From positions 1-35,464 of the forward strand of contig JAFWTA010000016.1 of NCBI GenBank assembly GCA_017519145.1: a stretch of DNA of 35,464 nucleotides, read 5' to 3'. This document shows positions 7,776 through 15,073 of this stretch, in pieces. Numbering within the stretch: the first letter of the stretch is position 1; the number at the start of each line of letters is the position of its first letter. This DNA comes from Ruminococcus sp. Its GTDB lineage: Bacteria > Bacillota > Clostridia > Oscillospirales > Ruminococcaceae. A program made the translations under genes and the position numbers. The notes beneath the pieces are model-generated. The model had not been told where the DNA came from. It did no database searches and saw only the letters and a program-made list of their open reading frames with translations.

Positions 7776-8324
7776 TCACCACTGCTGCCAGCGCTCGATC
7801 TCTTCCTGCTTTTTACGGGTCTTTGCCACAACATCTGTCTTCTCTTTCAATATATCCCTGACCGTTTCAGCGTCTTCCACATCATACATGGTCTGGGACT
7901 GCATCTCCGGCTTATTGGTTTTTCTTAAATTAAGGACCACATCAGCCTTGCCGCTTTTTTTCTTCTTCGTGACATACACGCTGCTTACAGCGCCGTAATC
8001 CAGTATCTTGTATGTGGAGCGATGGAATAAAAGTATCCTCTTATCAGTAAGTATATAGCTCTTCGGCCACTCCAGCGAAACAGCTGCCGCCAGCAGCCAT
8101 GAGCCCAGTATTGTCAGGACAATGATAATATTTTCATTGATCCTGAAGTCAACAAATCTCAGCAGACCTATTCCAAGCAGAGGGAACACCACAGCAAACG
8201 GAAGCAGTAATTCCAGCCTCAGATGAGGGCTTTTGCTGCCATTTGTATTGCTCCAGAGAACTCTTTCATCGTCATCAAGGTATTGCTCATACTCTGTTTC
8301 GATGATATCGCCGTTAGCTGCCAT
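7776..8324 (-). CDS. Bacterial PH-like membrane protein
   Basis: This 182-residue protein is the first of the four bPH-like genes after argJ, 31 bp from the argJ stop. An upstream in-frame GTG (8333) is possible, but AGGGTG lies at the right distance from the ATG at 8324. It has YLDDDERVLWSN near the N-terminus, two membrane helices (about 38-56 and 65-85), then the PH-like YILTDKRILLFHRSTYKI strand. A charged, possibly helical tail ends in ERWQQW. It shares the E-(Q/H/R)-x-LW motif with the other three but has no CDHSHEQ repeat. The function is unknown. Confidence 0.7.
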   Translation of the reverse strand: MAANGDIIETEYEQYLDDDERVLWSNTNGSKSPHLRLELLLPFAVVFPLLGIGLLRFVDFRINENIIIVLTILGSWLLAAAVSLEWPKSYILTDKRILLFHRSTYKILDYGAVSSVYVTKKKKSGKADVVLNLRKTNKPEMQSQTMYDVEDAETVRDILKEKTDVVAKTRKKQEEIERWQQW

Positions 8325-8355
8325 ACATATCACCCTGTTTCCCGAAAGAAATGTA

Positions 8356-9651
8356 TCAGCTTCTGTAATCGCCGTTTATCTTGACATAGTCATAGGTAAG
8401 GTCGCAGCCCCATGTGATAGCCTTGCCTTTGCCGTCGCCCATTGAGATGAGGATCTTGATCTCCTCCTCCTTGAGTATCCTCTTGGCGATCTCCTCGGAG
8501 AACTCGATAACGCAGCCCTTGCGTCCCAGCGGGATAACTCCGCCCTCAGAAGCCATTTCCACGTCTACCTTATTGATATCAAAATCGGCATCGGAATAGC
8601 CCAGTGCGCAGTAGATACGTCCTGCGTTGGCGTCCTCGCCGAAGATCATAGCCTTTATGAGGCTGGATGTAACGACTGACTTTGCTACCTTTTCTGCGAT
8701 CTCATCGGTCTCTGCACCTCTTACAGCGCACTCGATGAGCTTTGTAGCGCCCTCGCCGTCCCTTGCCATCATTCTTGCAAGGTTCATCATTATAGCGTAG
8801 AGAGCGTGTCTGAACTTCTCATACTCTCCGTCCTCTGAGGTAACAGGCTTGTTGCCTGCCTCGCCCGAAGCCATAATGCATACCATATCGTTTGTGGAGG
8901 TGTCTCCGTCAACGCTTGCACGGTTGAGAGTTACCTTGACGATGTCGCTGAGAGCCAGCTGTATCATCTCGGGAGAGATATCGGCGTCTGTGGTAAGGAA
9001 GGTAAGAGTGGTAGCCATATTGGGGTGGATCATTCCGCTTCCCTTGAGCATACCGCCCATGGTGCAGATCTTTCCGCCCAGCTCGAACTGAACAGCTATC
9101 TCCTTCTCGCGGGTATCGGTGGTCATGATAGCCTCAAGAGCTCTCTTGTTGCCGTCGTAGGTAAGACCTCCTGCAAGGTCGTCCATAGCGTTTGCGATGG
9201 GCTCGATGGGGAGCACCTGACCGATAACGCCTGTGGAAGCCACGATAACGTCGTTCTCGTCGATGCCCAGAGCCTTTGCAGCCAGCTGACACATCTTTGT
9301 TGCCTTCTCAACGCCGTCGGGGTTGCAGGTGTTTGCATTTACCGAGTTAACGATAACAGCCTTAGCCTTTCCGTCCTTGATATGCTCCTTTGTTACAAGT
9401 ATGGGAGCTCCCTTCACCTTGTTTGTGGTATATACGGCAGCAGCGCTGCACATCTTGTCTGCAACTATAAGCGCAAGGTCGTTTTTCTTCTTGGCTGAGG
9501 GAAGTGCGTTGTTTGCAGCGGCATTTGCCTCATCCATATCATTCAGGGGCTTGTGAGCAAGACCGCACTGTACGCCGTTGGCTCTGAAGCCCTTTGCAGC
9601 GCACACGCCTCCCTCAACAAAAGTGATACCCTTTACATCAACAAGCTTCAT
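8356..9651 (-). CDS. argJ: Glutamate N-acetyltransferase / amino-acid acetyltransferase
   Basis: ArgJ moves the acetyl group from N-acetylornithine to glutamate, closing the cyclic pathway; many members also acetylate glutamate from acetyl-CoA. The 431-residue precursor contains KGSGMIHPNMATTL at 203-216. Self-cleavage is expected before T214, which becomes the nucleophile of the beta chain. The ATG at 9651 has AAGGAGG 9 bases upstream and overlaps the end of the preceding gene by 14 bp, so translation is probably coupled. Compared with typical ArgJ there is an extra stretch of about 20 residues around 32-56 (AHKPLNDMDE to SAKKK) near the N-terminus. Confidence 0.95.
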   Translation of the reverse strand: MKLVDVKGITFVEGGVCAAKGFRANGVQCGLAHKPLNDMDEANAAANNALPSAKKKNDLALIVADKMCSAAAVYTTNKVKGAPILVTKEHIKDGKAKAVIVNSVNANTCNPDGVEKATKMCQLAAKALGIDENDVIVASTGVIGQVLPIEPIANAMDDLAGGLTYDGNKRALEAIMTTDTREKEIAVQFELGGKICTMGGMLKGSGMIHPNMATTLTFLTTDADISPEMIQLALSDIVKVTLNRASVDGDTSTNDMVCIMASGEAGNKPVTSEDGEYEKFRHALYAIMMNLARMMARDGEGATKLIECAVRGAETDEIAEKVAKSVVTSSLIKAMIFGEDANAGRIYCALGYSDADFDINKVDVEMASEGGVIPLGRKGCVIEFSEEIAKRILKEEEIKILISMGDGKGKAITWGCDLTYDYVKINGDYRS

Positions 9652-10066
9652 GCTCTGTTTCCTCCTTGATCTTCTTTGCGAATTTCGCAACTATGTCCAT
9701 ATATTCCTCTTTTGCCTGCTCGCAGTCCCAGCAGTGGGACTTTGCCAAGAGGGCAGCGTTCTCAAGAACGGGCTCTACCTGATGATAGTAGAGCTTCAGA
9801 TATTTCTCCTTGCCCATAAAGAGGTTGTACATCAGCTGTCCCTCGAACATCTCGCCGATGAAGGGGTCATCGCTGAGCATTTCGATGGCTCTCTTTATCG
9901 CCACCTTCGAGCATATCTTCTGGCGCAGCATACGGCTTACGTCAGAAACATTGAGCTGATCCTTTGTTTTTTCCATGATAGTGTTGAACCACTCATCCAC
10001 GGTATAGTCGATACCGTCATCCTCAATAAGATCATATTCATAGATCTCTCTAAGTTTTTTACTCAT
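9638..10066 (-). CDS. CdiI-immunity-like small protein (tentative)
   Basis: This is a 142-residue soluble, mainly helical acidic protein. The middle segment, LNVSDVSRMLRQKICSKVA then AIEMLSDDPFIGEMFEGQL, has the pattern of contact-dependent growth inhibition immunity proteins (an LtxxDxxRxLxQ helix, then a helix, then a D-P-x-x-GExxEG turn). This is recalled family knowledge, not a search result. A GGGGGG ribosome site lies 7 bases before the ATG. The gene sits between argC (28 bp upstream) and argJ (overlapping 14 bp). No toxin gene is nearby, so an orphan immunity gene or an unrelated helical protein are both possible. Confidence 0.55.
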   Translation of the reverse strand: MSKKLREIYEYDLIEDDGIDYTVDEWFNTIMEKTKDQLNVSDVSRMLRQKICSKVAIKRAIEMLSDDPFIGEMFEGQLMYNLFMGKEKYLKLYYHQVEPVLENAALLAKSHCWDCEQAKEEYMDIVAKFAKKIKEETEHEAC

Positions 10067-10093
10067 TTTTATTCCCCCCGATATGAAAACATA

Positions 10094-11047
10094 TCATATT
10101 AAACCTGTTGTCTCGTCGATACCCATCATTATGTTGAGGCACTGAACGGCAGCGCCGCTTGCGCCCTTGCCAAGATTGTCAAGACGCGAGCAGAGGAGTA
10201 TCTGCTCATCGTTTCCGAAAACGAATACCTGCATTTTGTTCTGTCCGCTGAGAGTATTTGATGCAAGGAAGAAGCTCTTCTGCTCATCTGCGGACATAAG
10301 AGGCATTACCTCTATCATGTTTGCGCCTGAGTAATGTTTCTTATACATCTCATGTACCTGCCGGGCAGTGACCTTTTTGTCAAGCATTCTCGTCTGGAGT
10401 GGAACGCTTACCACCATGCCGCTGTAATAGTCGCAGACCATGGGATTGAACATGGGAGTGTAGGTGAGTCCCGAAACAGCCTTCATCTCGGGCAGGTGCT
10501 TATGCTGCTGAGAGAGTGCGTACTGACGGGGGCTGTTGAACTCATAGGGCTTATCATCGCCCTCGTATACTGCGATAGCCTTCTTGCCTGCTCCGCTGTA
10601 GCCCGATGTGGCATAGGCGAATACGGGGAAGTCCGCAGGGATCATGCCGCTGCTTACCAGAGGATAAACTATGGAAGCAAAGCCGCTTGCATAGCAGCCC
10701 GGAACAGCAACTCTGTTTGAGGTCTCTATCTTTGCTCTGTGAGCGGCAGAGAGTTCCGGGAAGCCGTAAGCCCAGTCGGGATTGGTGCGGTGAGCCGTAG
10801 ATGCGTCGATGATGCGGACATGGTCGTTATCCTTGTCAATAAAGGACACAGCCTCTATGGAAGCAGCATCGGGCAGGCAGAGGAAAACATAGTCTGCACT
10901 GTTTATAAGTCTTGCACGCTCGGCAGGGTCCTTTCTCAGCTCCTCGCTGATCTTCATGATCTCAACGTCGTTTCTTCCCTTGAAACGCTCCTGTATCTTG
11001 AGACCTGTGGTACCTTCCTGACCGTCTATATATACTTTAACTGACAT
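10094..11047 (-). CDS. argC: N-acetyl-gamma-glutamyl-phosphate reductase (short type)
   Basis: It reduces N-acetylglutamyl phosphate to the semialdehyde with NADPH. The ATG at 11047 is chosen because GGAGG lies 8 bases upstream; the frame stays open further upstream without a start signal. The 317-residue product is the short (type 2) form. The catalytic cysteine is C118 in AVPGCYASG, the N-terminal nucleotide-binding segment is VYIDGQEGTTG (5-15), and the C-terminus has NLGKGASGAAVQ. The gene is followed 28 bp later by the CdiI-like gene. Confidence 0.95.
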   Translation of the reverse strand: MSVKVYIDGQEGTTGLKIQERFKGRNDVEIMKISEELRKDPAERARLINSADYVFLCLPDAASIEAVSFIDKDNDHVRIIDASTAHRTNPDWAYGFPELSAAHRAKIETSNRVAVPGCYASGFASIVYPLVSSGMIPADFPVFAYATSGYSGAGKKAIAVYEGDDKPYEFNSPRQYALSQQHKHLPEMKAVSGLTYTPMFNPMVCDYYSGMVVSVPLQTRMLDKKVTARQVHEMYKKHYSGANMIEVMPLMSADEQKSFFLASNTLSGQNKMQVFVFGNDEQILLCSRLDNLGKGASGAAVQCLNIMMGIDETTGLI

Positions 11048-11182
11048 TGTTTTTTCCTCCGTTTTCATGTCTTTCATAGTGGGCGTCTTTATTTGCGAAG
11101 CGCCTGTAGTATTCGGGTAGGCTGTCCCCCTGATCGGGTACGCCGCGCTCATCAGGCTTCTAACAGCTAAGGGCTAAAAAGC

Positions 11183-11431
11183 TCACTTCCTGCGCTTGCT
11201 GACCTTTCTGTCATACTTTGCCTGCTTGGGATCCTTGGTGTCGGACTTGTCCTCTATCATGGAGTGCCATACACTGACTCCGAGGGTAATAATAACTATA
11301 AGAGCGAACCAGAATATATGGGCACTGGGTATAACTGCCACCCACAGTCCCATTACCAGCTCACCTATCCCCCAGATAACGCCCATGAGGATAGTGAGAC
11401 CGATAGTAAAGGTTATATCCTTTTTCTTCAT
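11183..11431 (-). CDS. Small two-TM membrane protein
   Basis: This is an 82-residue protein. Two hydrophobic helices (about 8-30 and 37-57) are followed by a highly charged tail ending in SKRRK. Its start lies one base after the argH stop (TGATATG) and has no clear ribosome site, so translation would depend on re-initiation after argH. The position between argH and argC and the intact frame support a real gene. I do not recognise the family. Confidence 0.6.
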   Translation of the reverse strand: MKKKDITFTIGLTILMGVIWGIGELVMGLWVAVIPSAHIFWFALIVIITLGVSVWHSMIEDKSDTKDPKQAKYDRKVSKRRK

Positions 11432-11432
11432 A

Positions 11433-12812
11433 TCAGAGACCCAGTGCCTTCTCCGCCAGAGCTATCTGCTCCTTTACAGCGTCAGGTGAGGGACCTCCCT
11501 CTGACTTTCGCTCGCGGACGCAGGTATCAAGGCTTATAGCCTCGTAAACGTCCTCGGTAAAGAGTTCTGTCATAGCCTGATAGTCCTCAAGAGGAAGTGT
11601 CTCGAGAGTGAGTCCCTTTTCGATGCACTGAGCAACGAGGGTTCCTGTTATCTTGTAAGCGTCACGGAAGGGCATACCCTTCTTTACGAGGTAGTCTGCG
11701 CAGTCCGTAGCGTTTATGAAGCCCTTTGCGGCAGCGTGTCTCATGTTGTCCTTGAGTACGCGCATAGTTGCCAGCATGGGAGTGAATGTCTTTACGCAGA
11801 GCTTCACGTTGTCAACGGCGTCGAATATAGCCTCCTTGTCCTCCTGCATATCCTTGTTGTAAGCAAGGGGAAGTCCCTTCATCATGGTGAGGAGGGTCAT
11901 GAGGTCGCCGTTCACTCTGCCTGTTTTTCCGCGGATAAGCTCCGTAACATCGGGGTTCTTCTTCTGGGGCATTATGGAGGAGCCTGTTGCAAAGGCATCG
12001 TCAAGCTCCACGAACTTGAACTCCCATGAGCACCAGAGGATTATTTCCTCGGAAAAACGTGAGAGATGTGTCATCAGCAGTGACAGAGCGCAGCCCAGCT
12101 CAACGCAGTAGTCCCTGTCGGAAACGCCGTCAAGGCTGTTGGGCATGGGAGCCGTAAAGCCGAGGAGCTCCGAGGTCTGCTTTCTGTTGGTCTTATATGT
12201 AGTACCTGCAAGAGCGCCGCTGCCAAGGGGGCAGTAATTCATTCTCTTTGCGGTATCCTGAAGTCTTTCCATATCGCGGAGGAGCATCCACACATACGCC
12301 ATGAGGTGATGAGCGAGTGTGATGGGCTGAGCGCGCTGTAAATGAGTATATCCGGGCATTATGGTCTCGGTGTGATCCTTAGCCATATTCACCAGAGTAA
12401 CAGCAAGCTCCTTCACCATAGCATATATCTCGTCTATCTCATCGCGGAGGTAGAGTCTCAGGTCAACTGCCACCTGATCGTTTCTTGAACGTGAGGTGTG
12501 GAGTCTCTTTCCAACGTCACCGAGACGCTTTGTAAGCTCAGCCTCAACGAACATATGGATATCCTCGGCGTTGGGGTCAAGCTCCAGCTTGCCGCTGTCG
12601 ATATCGGCGAGGATGCCCTTGAGCCCCTCGATGATAGTGAGACTGTCCTCCTTGGTGATAATGCCGCAGTCTCCCAGCATTGTTGCGTGGGCTATACTGC
12701 CCTGTATATCGTGACGGTACATACGTCCGTCAAAGGCTATTGAAGAATTGAAAGCGTTGACGCCTGCGTCCACCTGCTTTGAAAATCTTCCTGCCCACAT
12801 CATATCTGCCAT
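11433..12812 (-). CDS. argH: Argininosuccinate lyase
   Basis: It splits argininosuccinate into arginine and fumarate, the last step. The 459-residue length is usual. The fumarase-superfamily signature GSSIMPQKKNPD is at 277-288, with the catalytic Ser in that mobile loop. TSRSRNDQ (107-113) and TPGYTHLQRAQP-like IMPGYTHLQRAQP (151-163) are also present. AAAGGAG lies 8 bases before the ATG. The GNAT gene ends 13 bp upstream, so they share a transcript. Confidence 0.96.
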   Translation of the reverse strand: MADMMWAGRFSKQVDAGVNAFNSSIAFDGRMYRHDIQGSIAHATMLGDCGIITKEDSLTIIEGLKGILADIDSGKLELDPNAEDIHMFVEAELTKRLGDVGKRLHTSRSRNDQVAVDLRLYLRDEIDEIYAMVKELAVTLVNMAKDHTETIMPGYTHLQRAQPITLAHHLMAYVWMLLRDMERLQDTAKRMNYCPLGSGALAGTTYKTNRKQTSELLGFTAPMPNSLDGVSDRDYCVELGCALSLLMTHLSRFSEEIILWCSWEFKFVELDDAFATGSSIMPQKKNPDVTELIRGKTGRVNGDLMTLLTMMKGLPLAYNKDMQEDKEAIFDAVDNVKLCVKTFTPMLATMRVLKDNMRHAAAKGFINATDCADYLVKKGMPFRDAYKITGTLVAQCIEKGLTLETLPLEDYQAMTELFTEDVYEAISLDTCVRERKSEGGPSPDAVKEQIALAEKALGL

Positions 12813-12825
12813 TGCTTTTACTCCT

Positions 12826-13269
12826 TTATGTATCTATTCTCACGATATCTGCGAGAGAAATGTTTCTGTATGTAAGGTCATCTCTTACAGTGAATCCGAC
12901 CTTTTCCCAGAATGCGTTGCCGTTCTCATTTCTTGAAAATACCACCAGTGCGACCTTGTTTATACCGAGCGACTTCAGCGCATTCAATGCCTTGTCAACA
13001 AGCTCGGAGCCTATCCCACGGCGTCTGTAGTCAGGGTTTACAGCCGTATGATAGATGTAGCCTCTTCTTCCGTCATTGCCGGCAATGATAACTCCGGCTA
13101 TGCTGCCGTCTTCTTCTGCAACGAAACAGGTCTCCGGATTTCTTGCGAGGTACTTCTCTATACCCTCTCTTGAATCGTCAAGATTGTTCAGTCCCATTCC
13201 GGCACAGGAAAGCCACAGTGCGCAGACCTTATCGTAGTCGTCGATAGTCATGAGCCTTACGTTCACCAT
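12826..13269 (-). CDS. GNAT N-acetyltransferase, YpeA-like
   Basis: This is a 147-residue GNAT-fold acetyltransferase. The acetyl-CoA binding motif A is YRRRGIGSELVDKAL (about 80-94). The earlier GYIYHTAVNPDYR strand and the C-terminal NAFWEKVGF are also standard. The order (a W-x-x-C segment near 19-23, then CFVAEEDGSIAGVIIAGNDGRRG) resembles E. coli YpeA. The substrate is unknown. The position directly ahead of argH raises the possibility that it makes N-acetylglutamate to prime the cycle, but YpeA-like proteins are not known for that, and this is inference. Confidence 0.8.
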   Translation of the reverse strand: MVNVRLMTIDDYDKVCALWLSCAGMGLNNLDDSREGIEKYLARNPETCFVAEEDGSIAGVIIAGNDGRRGYIYHTAVNPDYRRRGIGSELVDKALNALKSLGINKVALVVFSRNENGNAFWEKVGFTVRDDLTYRNISLADIVRIDT

Positions 13270-13287
13270 GTTATCCCCGCCCTTTTC

Positions 13288-13370
13288 AATTCATAATTCA
13301 TAATGCTCAATTCATAATTATTCGTTCAGCAATGCTTTAATTATGCATTATGCATTATGAATTATGCATT
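13288..13370. repeat. AT-rich inverted-repeat element
   Basis: A 19-bp arm at 13288-13306 (AATTCATAATTCATAATGC) pairs with 13352-13370 with a single mismatch. The 45 bp between them contains further variants of the same ATTCATAATT/ATTATGCAT words. The element resembles small palindromic, MITE-like repeats common in Clostridia. It lies between argG and the GNAT gene. Confidence 0.7.
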
Positions 13371-13384
13371 CTATTAAATCGTAA

Positions 13385-13410
13385 CAGGCAGGAGAAGGCT
13401 CCCCTGCCTG
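13385..13410 (-). terminator. Hairpin after argG
   Basis: CAGGCAGG (13385-13392) pairs with CCTGCCTG (13403-13410), 37 bp after the argG stop. On the minus strand the hairpin is followed by GTTACGATTTAAT, a weak T tract. It is probably a partial terminator separating argG from the GNAT-argH unit; no clear promoter is seen for that unit. Confidence 0.6.
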
Positions 13411-13446
13411 AAACTGATATATACTTATATTGCGGCTGAAAGAGAA

Positions 13447-14682
13447 TTACTTGTTGTTTCTCTTCTTGTCCAGCTGAGCTCTAACCTTGATCGGGAGACC
13501 GAAGAGGTTGATGAAGCCTGCTGCGTCAGCCTGATTGTAAACCTCATCCTCATCGAATGTGGCAACTTCCTCATCGTAGAGAGTATAGGGTGAAGTAACG
13601 CCTGCATTGATGATGTTGCCCTTGTAGAGCTTGAGCTTAACGTCGCCTGTAACTCTCTCCTGAGTCTTGTCAACGAAAGCTGTGAGAGCTTCACGGAGAG
13701 GTGTGTACCACTGACCGTTGTAAACGATGTCAGCGAACTTGATTCCGAGGTACTGCTTTATTCTTGCAGTCTCCTTGTCGAGAGTGATGGTCTCGAGAAC
13801 CTCGTGTGCATGGTAAAGGATAGCACCGCCGGGAGTCTCATAAACGCCTCTTGACTTCATACCAACGAGACGGTTCTCAACGAGATCAGCAAGACCGATA
13901 CCGTTCTCGCCGCCAAGCTTGTTGAGAGCTGATACCATCTCAACGCCGTTGAGTGTCTTGCCGTCCAGCATTGTGGGAACGCCCTTCTCGAAGTGGAGAG
14001 TGATGTATGTGGGCTTGTCGGGAGCGTCGATAGGTGAAACGCCCATTTCAAGGAAGCCCTTCTTCTCGTACTGAGGCTCGTTTGCAGGATCCTCAAGGTC
14101 GAGACCCTCGTGTGAGAGGTGCCAGATGTTCTTGTCCTTGGAGTAGTTTGTCTCTCTGTTTATCTTCAGGGGGATGTTGTGAGCCTCTGCGTAGTCGATC
14201 TCCTCGTCACGGCTCTTGATGTCCCATTCTCTCCAGGGAGCGATGATAGCCATTTCGGGAGCGAACGCCTTGATAGCCAGTTCAAATCTTACCTGATCGT
14301 TGCCCTTACCTGTGCAGCCGTGGCAGATAGCGTCAGCGCCCTCAGCCAGAGCGATCTCAGCGATGCGCTTAGCGATGATGGGACGAGCGAATGATGTACC
14401 CAGCATATATCTGTTCTCATAGATAGCGCCTGCCTGAACTGTGGGGTAAACGTAGTCCTGAATGAACTCCTCCTTGAGGTCTGCGATGATGAGCTTGGAA
14501 GCGCCTGTCTTGATAGCCTTCTCCTCGAGACCGTCAAGCTCTGTGCCCTGTCCTACGTCACCTGAAACAGCGATAACTTCGCAGTTGTTGTAGTTTTCCT
14601 TGAGCCACGGGATGATGATAGATGTATCAAGACCGCCGGAATATGCGAGAACTACCTTTTTGATATCCTTCTTATTAGCCAT
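13447..14682 (-). CDS. argG: Argininosuccinate synthase
   Basis: It joins citrulline and aspartate with ATP to make argininosuccinate. The 411-residue product starts at the ATG at 14682, with AGGAGGT 7 bases upstream; an in-frame ATG at 14718 lacks such a site. The PP-loop ATP motif AYSGGLDTS is at 13-21. [15 protein letters not shown] and the Glu-rich segments that bind citrulline/aspartate are intact. It is the first gene of the arginine cluster and has its own promoter (14743-14770) with ArgR-type boxes upstream. Confidence 0.97.
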   Translation of the reverse strand: MANKKDIKKVVLAYSGGLDTSIIIPWLKENYNNCEVIAVSGDVGQGTELDGLEEKAIKTGASKLIIADLKEEFIQDYVYPTVQAGAIYENRYMLGTSFARPIIAKRIAEIALAEGADAICHGCTGKGNDQVRFELAIKAFAPEMAIIAPWREWDIKSRDEEIDYAEAHNIPLKINRETNYSKDKNIWHLSHEGLDLEDPANEPQYEKKGFLEMGVSPIDAPDKPTYITLHFEKGVPTMLDGKTLNGVEMVSALNKLGGENGIGLADLVENRLVGMKSRGVYETPGGAILYHAHEVLETITLDKETARIKQYLGIKFADIVYNGQWYTPLREALTAFVDKTQERVTGDVKLKLYKGNIINAGVTSPYTLYDEEVATFDEDEVYNQADAAGFINLFGLPIKVRAQLDKKRNNK

Positions 14683-14742
14683 GGTTATTACCTCCTGAAT
14701 ATTGAGCGCCGCGTACACAGCGCGTATTTGCGATATAACTCT

Positions 14743-14770
14743 ATTATACTACATAAGAAGATAATGTCAA
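14743..14770 (-). promoter_or_regulatory. argG promoter
   Basis: On the minus strand, TTGACA (complement of 14765-14770) and TATAAT (complement of 14743-14748) are separated by 16 bp. The transcript would have a leader of about 55 bases before the argG ATG. Confidence 0.85.
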
Positions 14771-14777
14771 GAGCATT

Positions 14778-14831
14778 TGCATAAATATTCATTTTTGCAG
14801 CAAATATTCACATTTTAGTGAATATTATTCA
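14778..14831. promoter_or_regulatory. ArgR/AhrC-type operator boxes upstream of argG
   Basis: TGCATAAATATTCA at 14778-14791 matches the arginine-repressor box core TGAATWWWWATTCA with one mismatch and lies 7 bp upstream of the -35. A perfect palindrome with arms AATATTCAC (14803-14811) and GTGAATATT (14818-14826) follows. TGAATATTATTCA (14819-14831) is a near-box with a 3-bp rather than 4-bp centre. Placement upstream of -35 would allow activation or looping repression. Binding is inferred from consensus only. Confidence 0.6.
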
Positions 14832-14960
14832 TTTTGTAAGCCCGACGCAATCAGGTAGTGCCAATTTTCATTTTCATTAGTCTCGGAGTGAAAAAGCTTT
14901 GTTAAATCCTGAAGTGTTTTGTATGAAATTACGATTTTTCCGCAGAAGAAGTGATTTAAC

Positions 14961-14989
14961 TTGATATTTTCACGCTTTACGATTATAAT
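14961..14989 (+). promoter_or_regulatory. Promoter for the LDH-like malate dehydrogenase gene
   Basis: TTGATA (14961-14966) and TATAAT (14984-14989) are 17 bp apart. The expected leader is about 78 bases to the ATG at 15074. Confidence 0.82.
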
Positions 14990-15073
14990 TATGTTGTATA
15001 TAGCTCTGCAAAGTGCTGAAGATTAAAGAGAAAAAGGCAGAGTATCCCTAATTTAAGTATGGAGGTCTATATT

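Larger units (their letters stand above)
14683..15073. other. Divergent regulatory region between argG and the dehydrogenase gene
   Basis: This 391-bp gap has no gene. It contains the argG promoter and palindromic operator-like sites (14743-14831) on the left and the plus-strand promoter at 14961-14989 on the right. The stretch between about 14835 and 14955 is AT-rich and I see nothing specific in it. Confidence 0.8.

Noticed and set aside
11048-11152. N-terminal extension of ArgC
   Set aside because: There is no ribosome site upstream, whereas the ATG at 11047 has GGAGG at 8 bases and begins exactly at the usual VKVYIDGQEG start.
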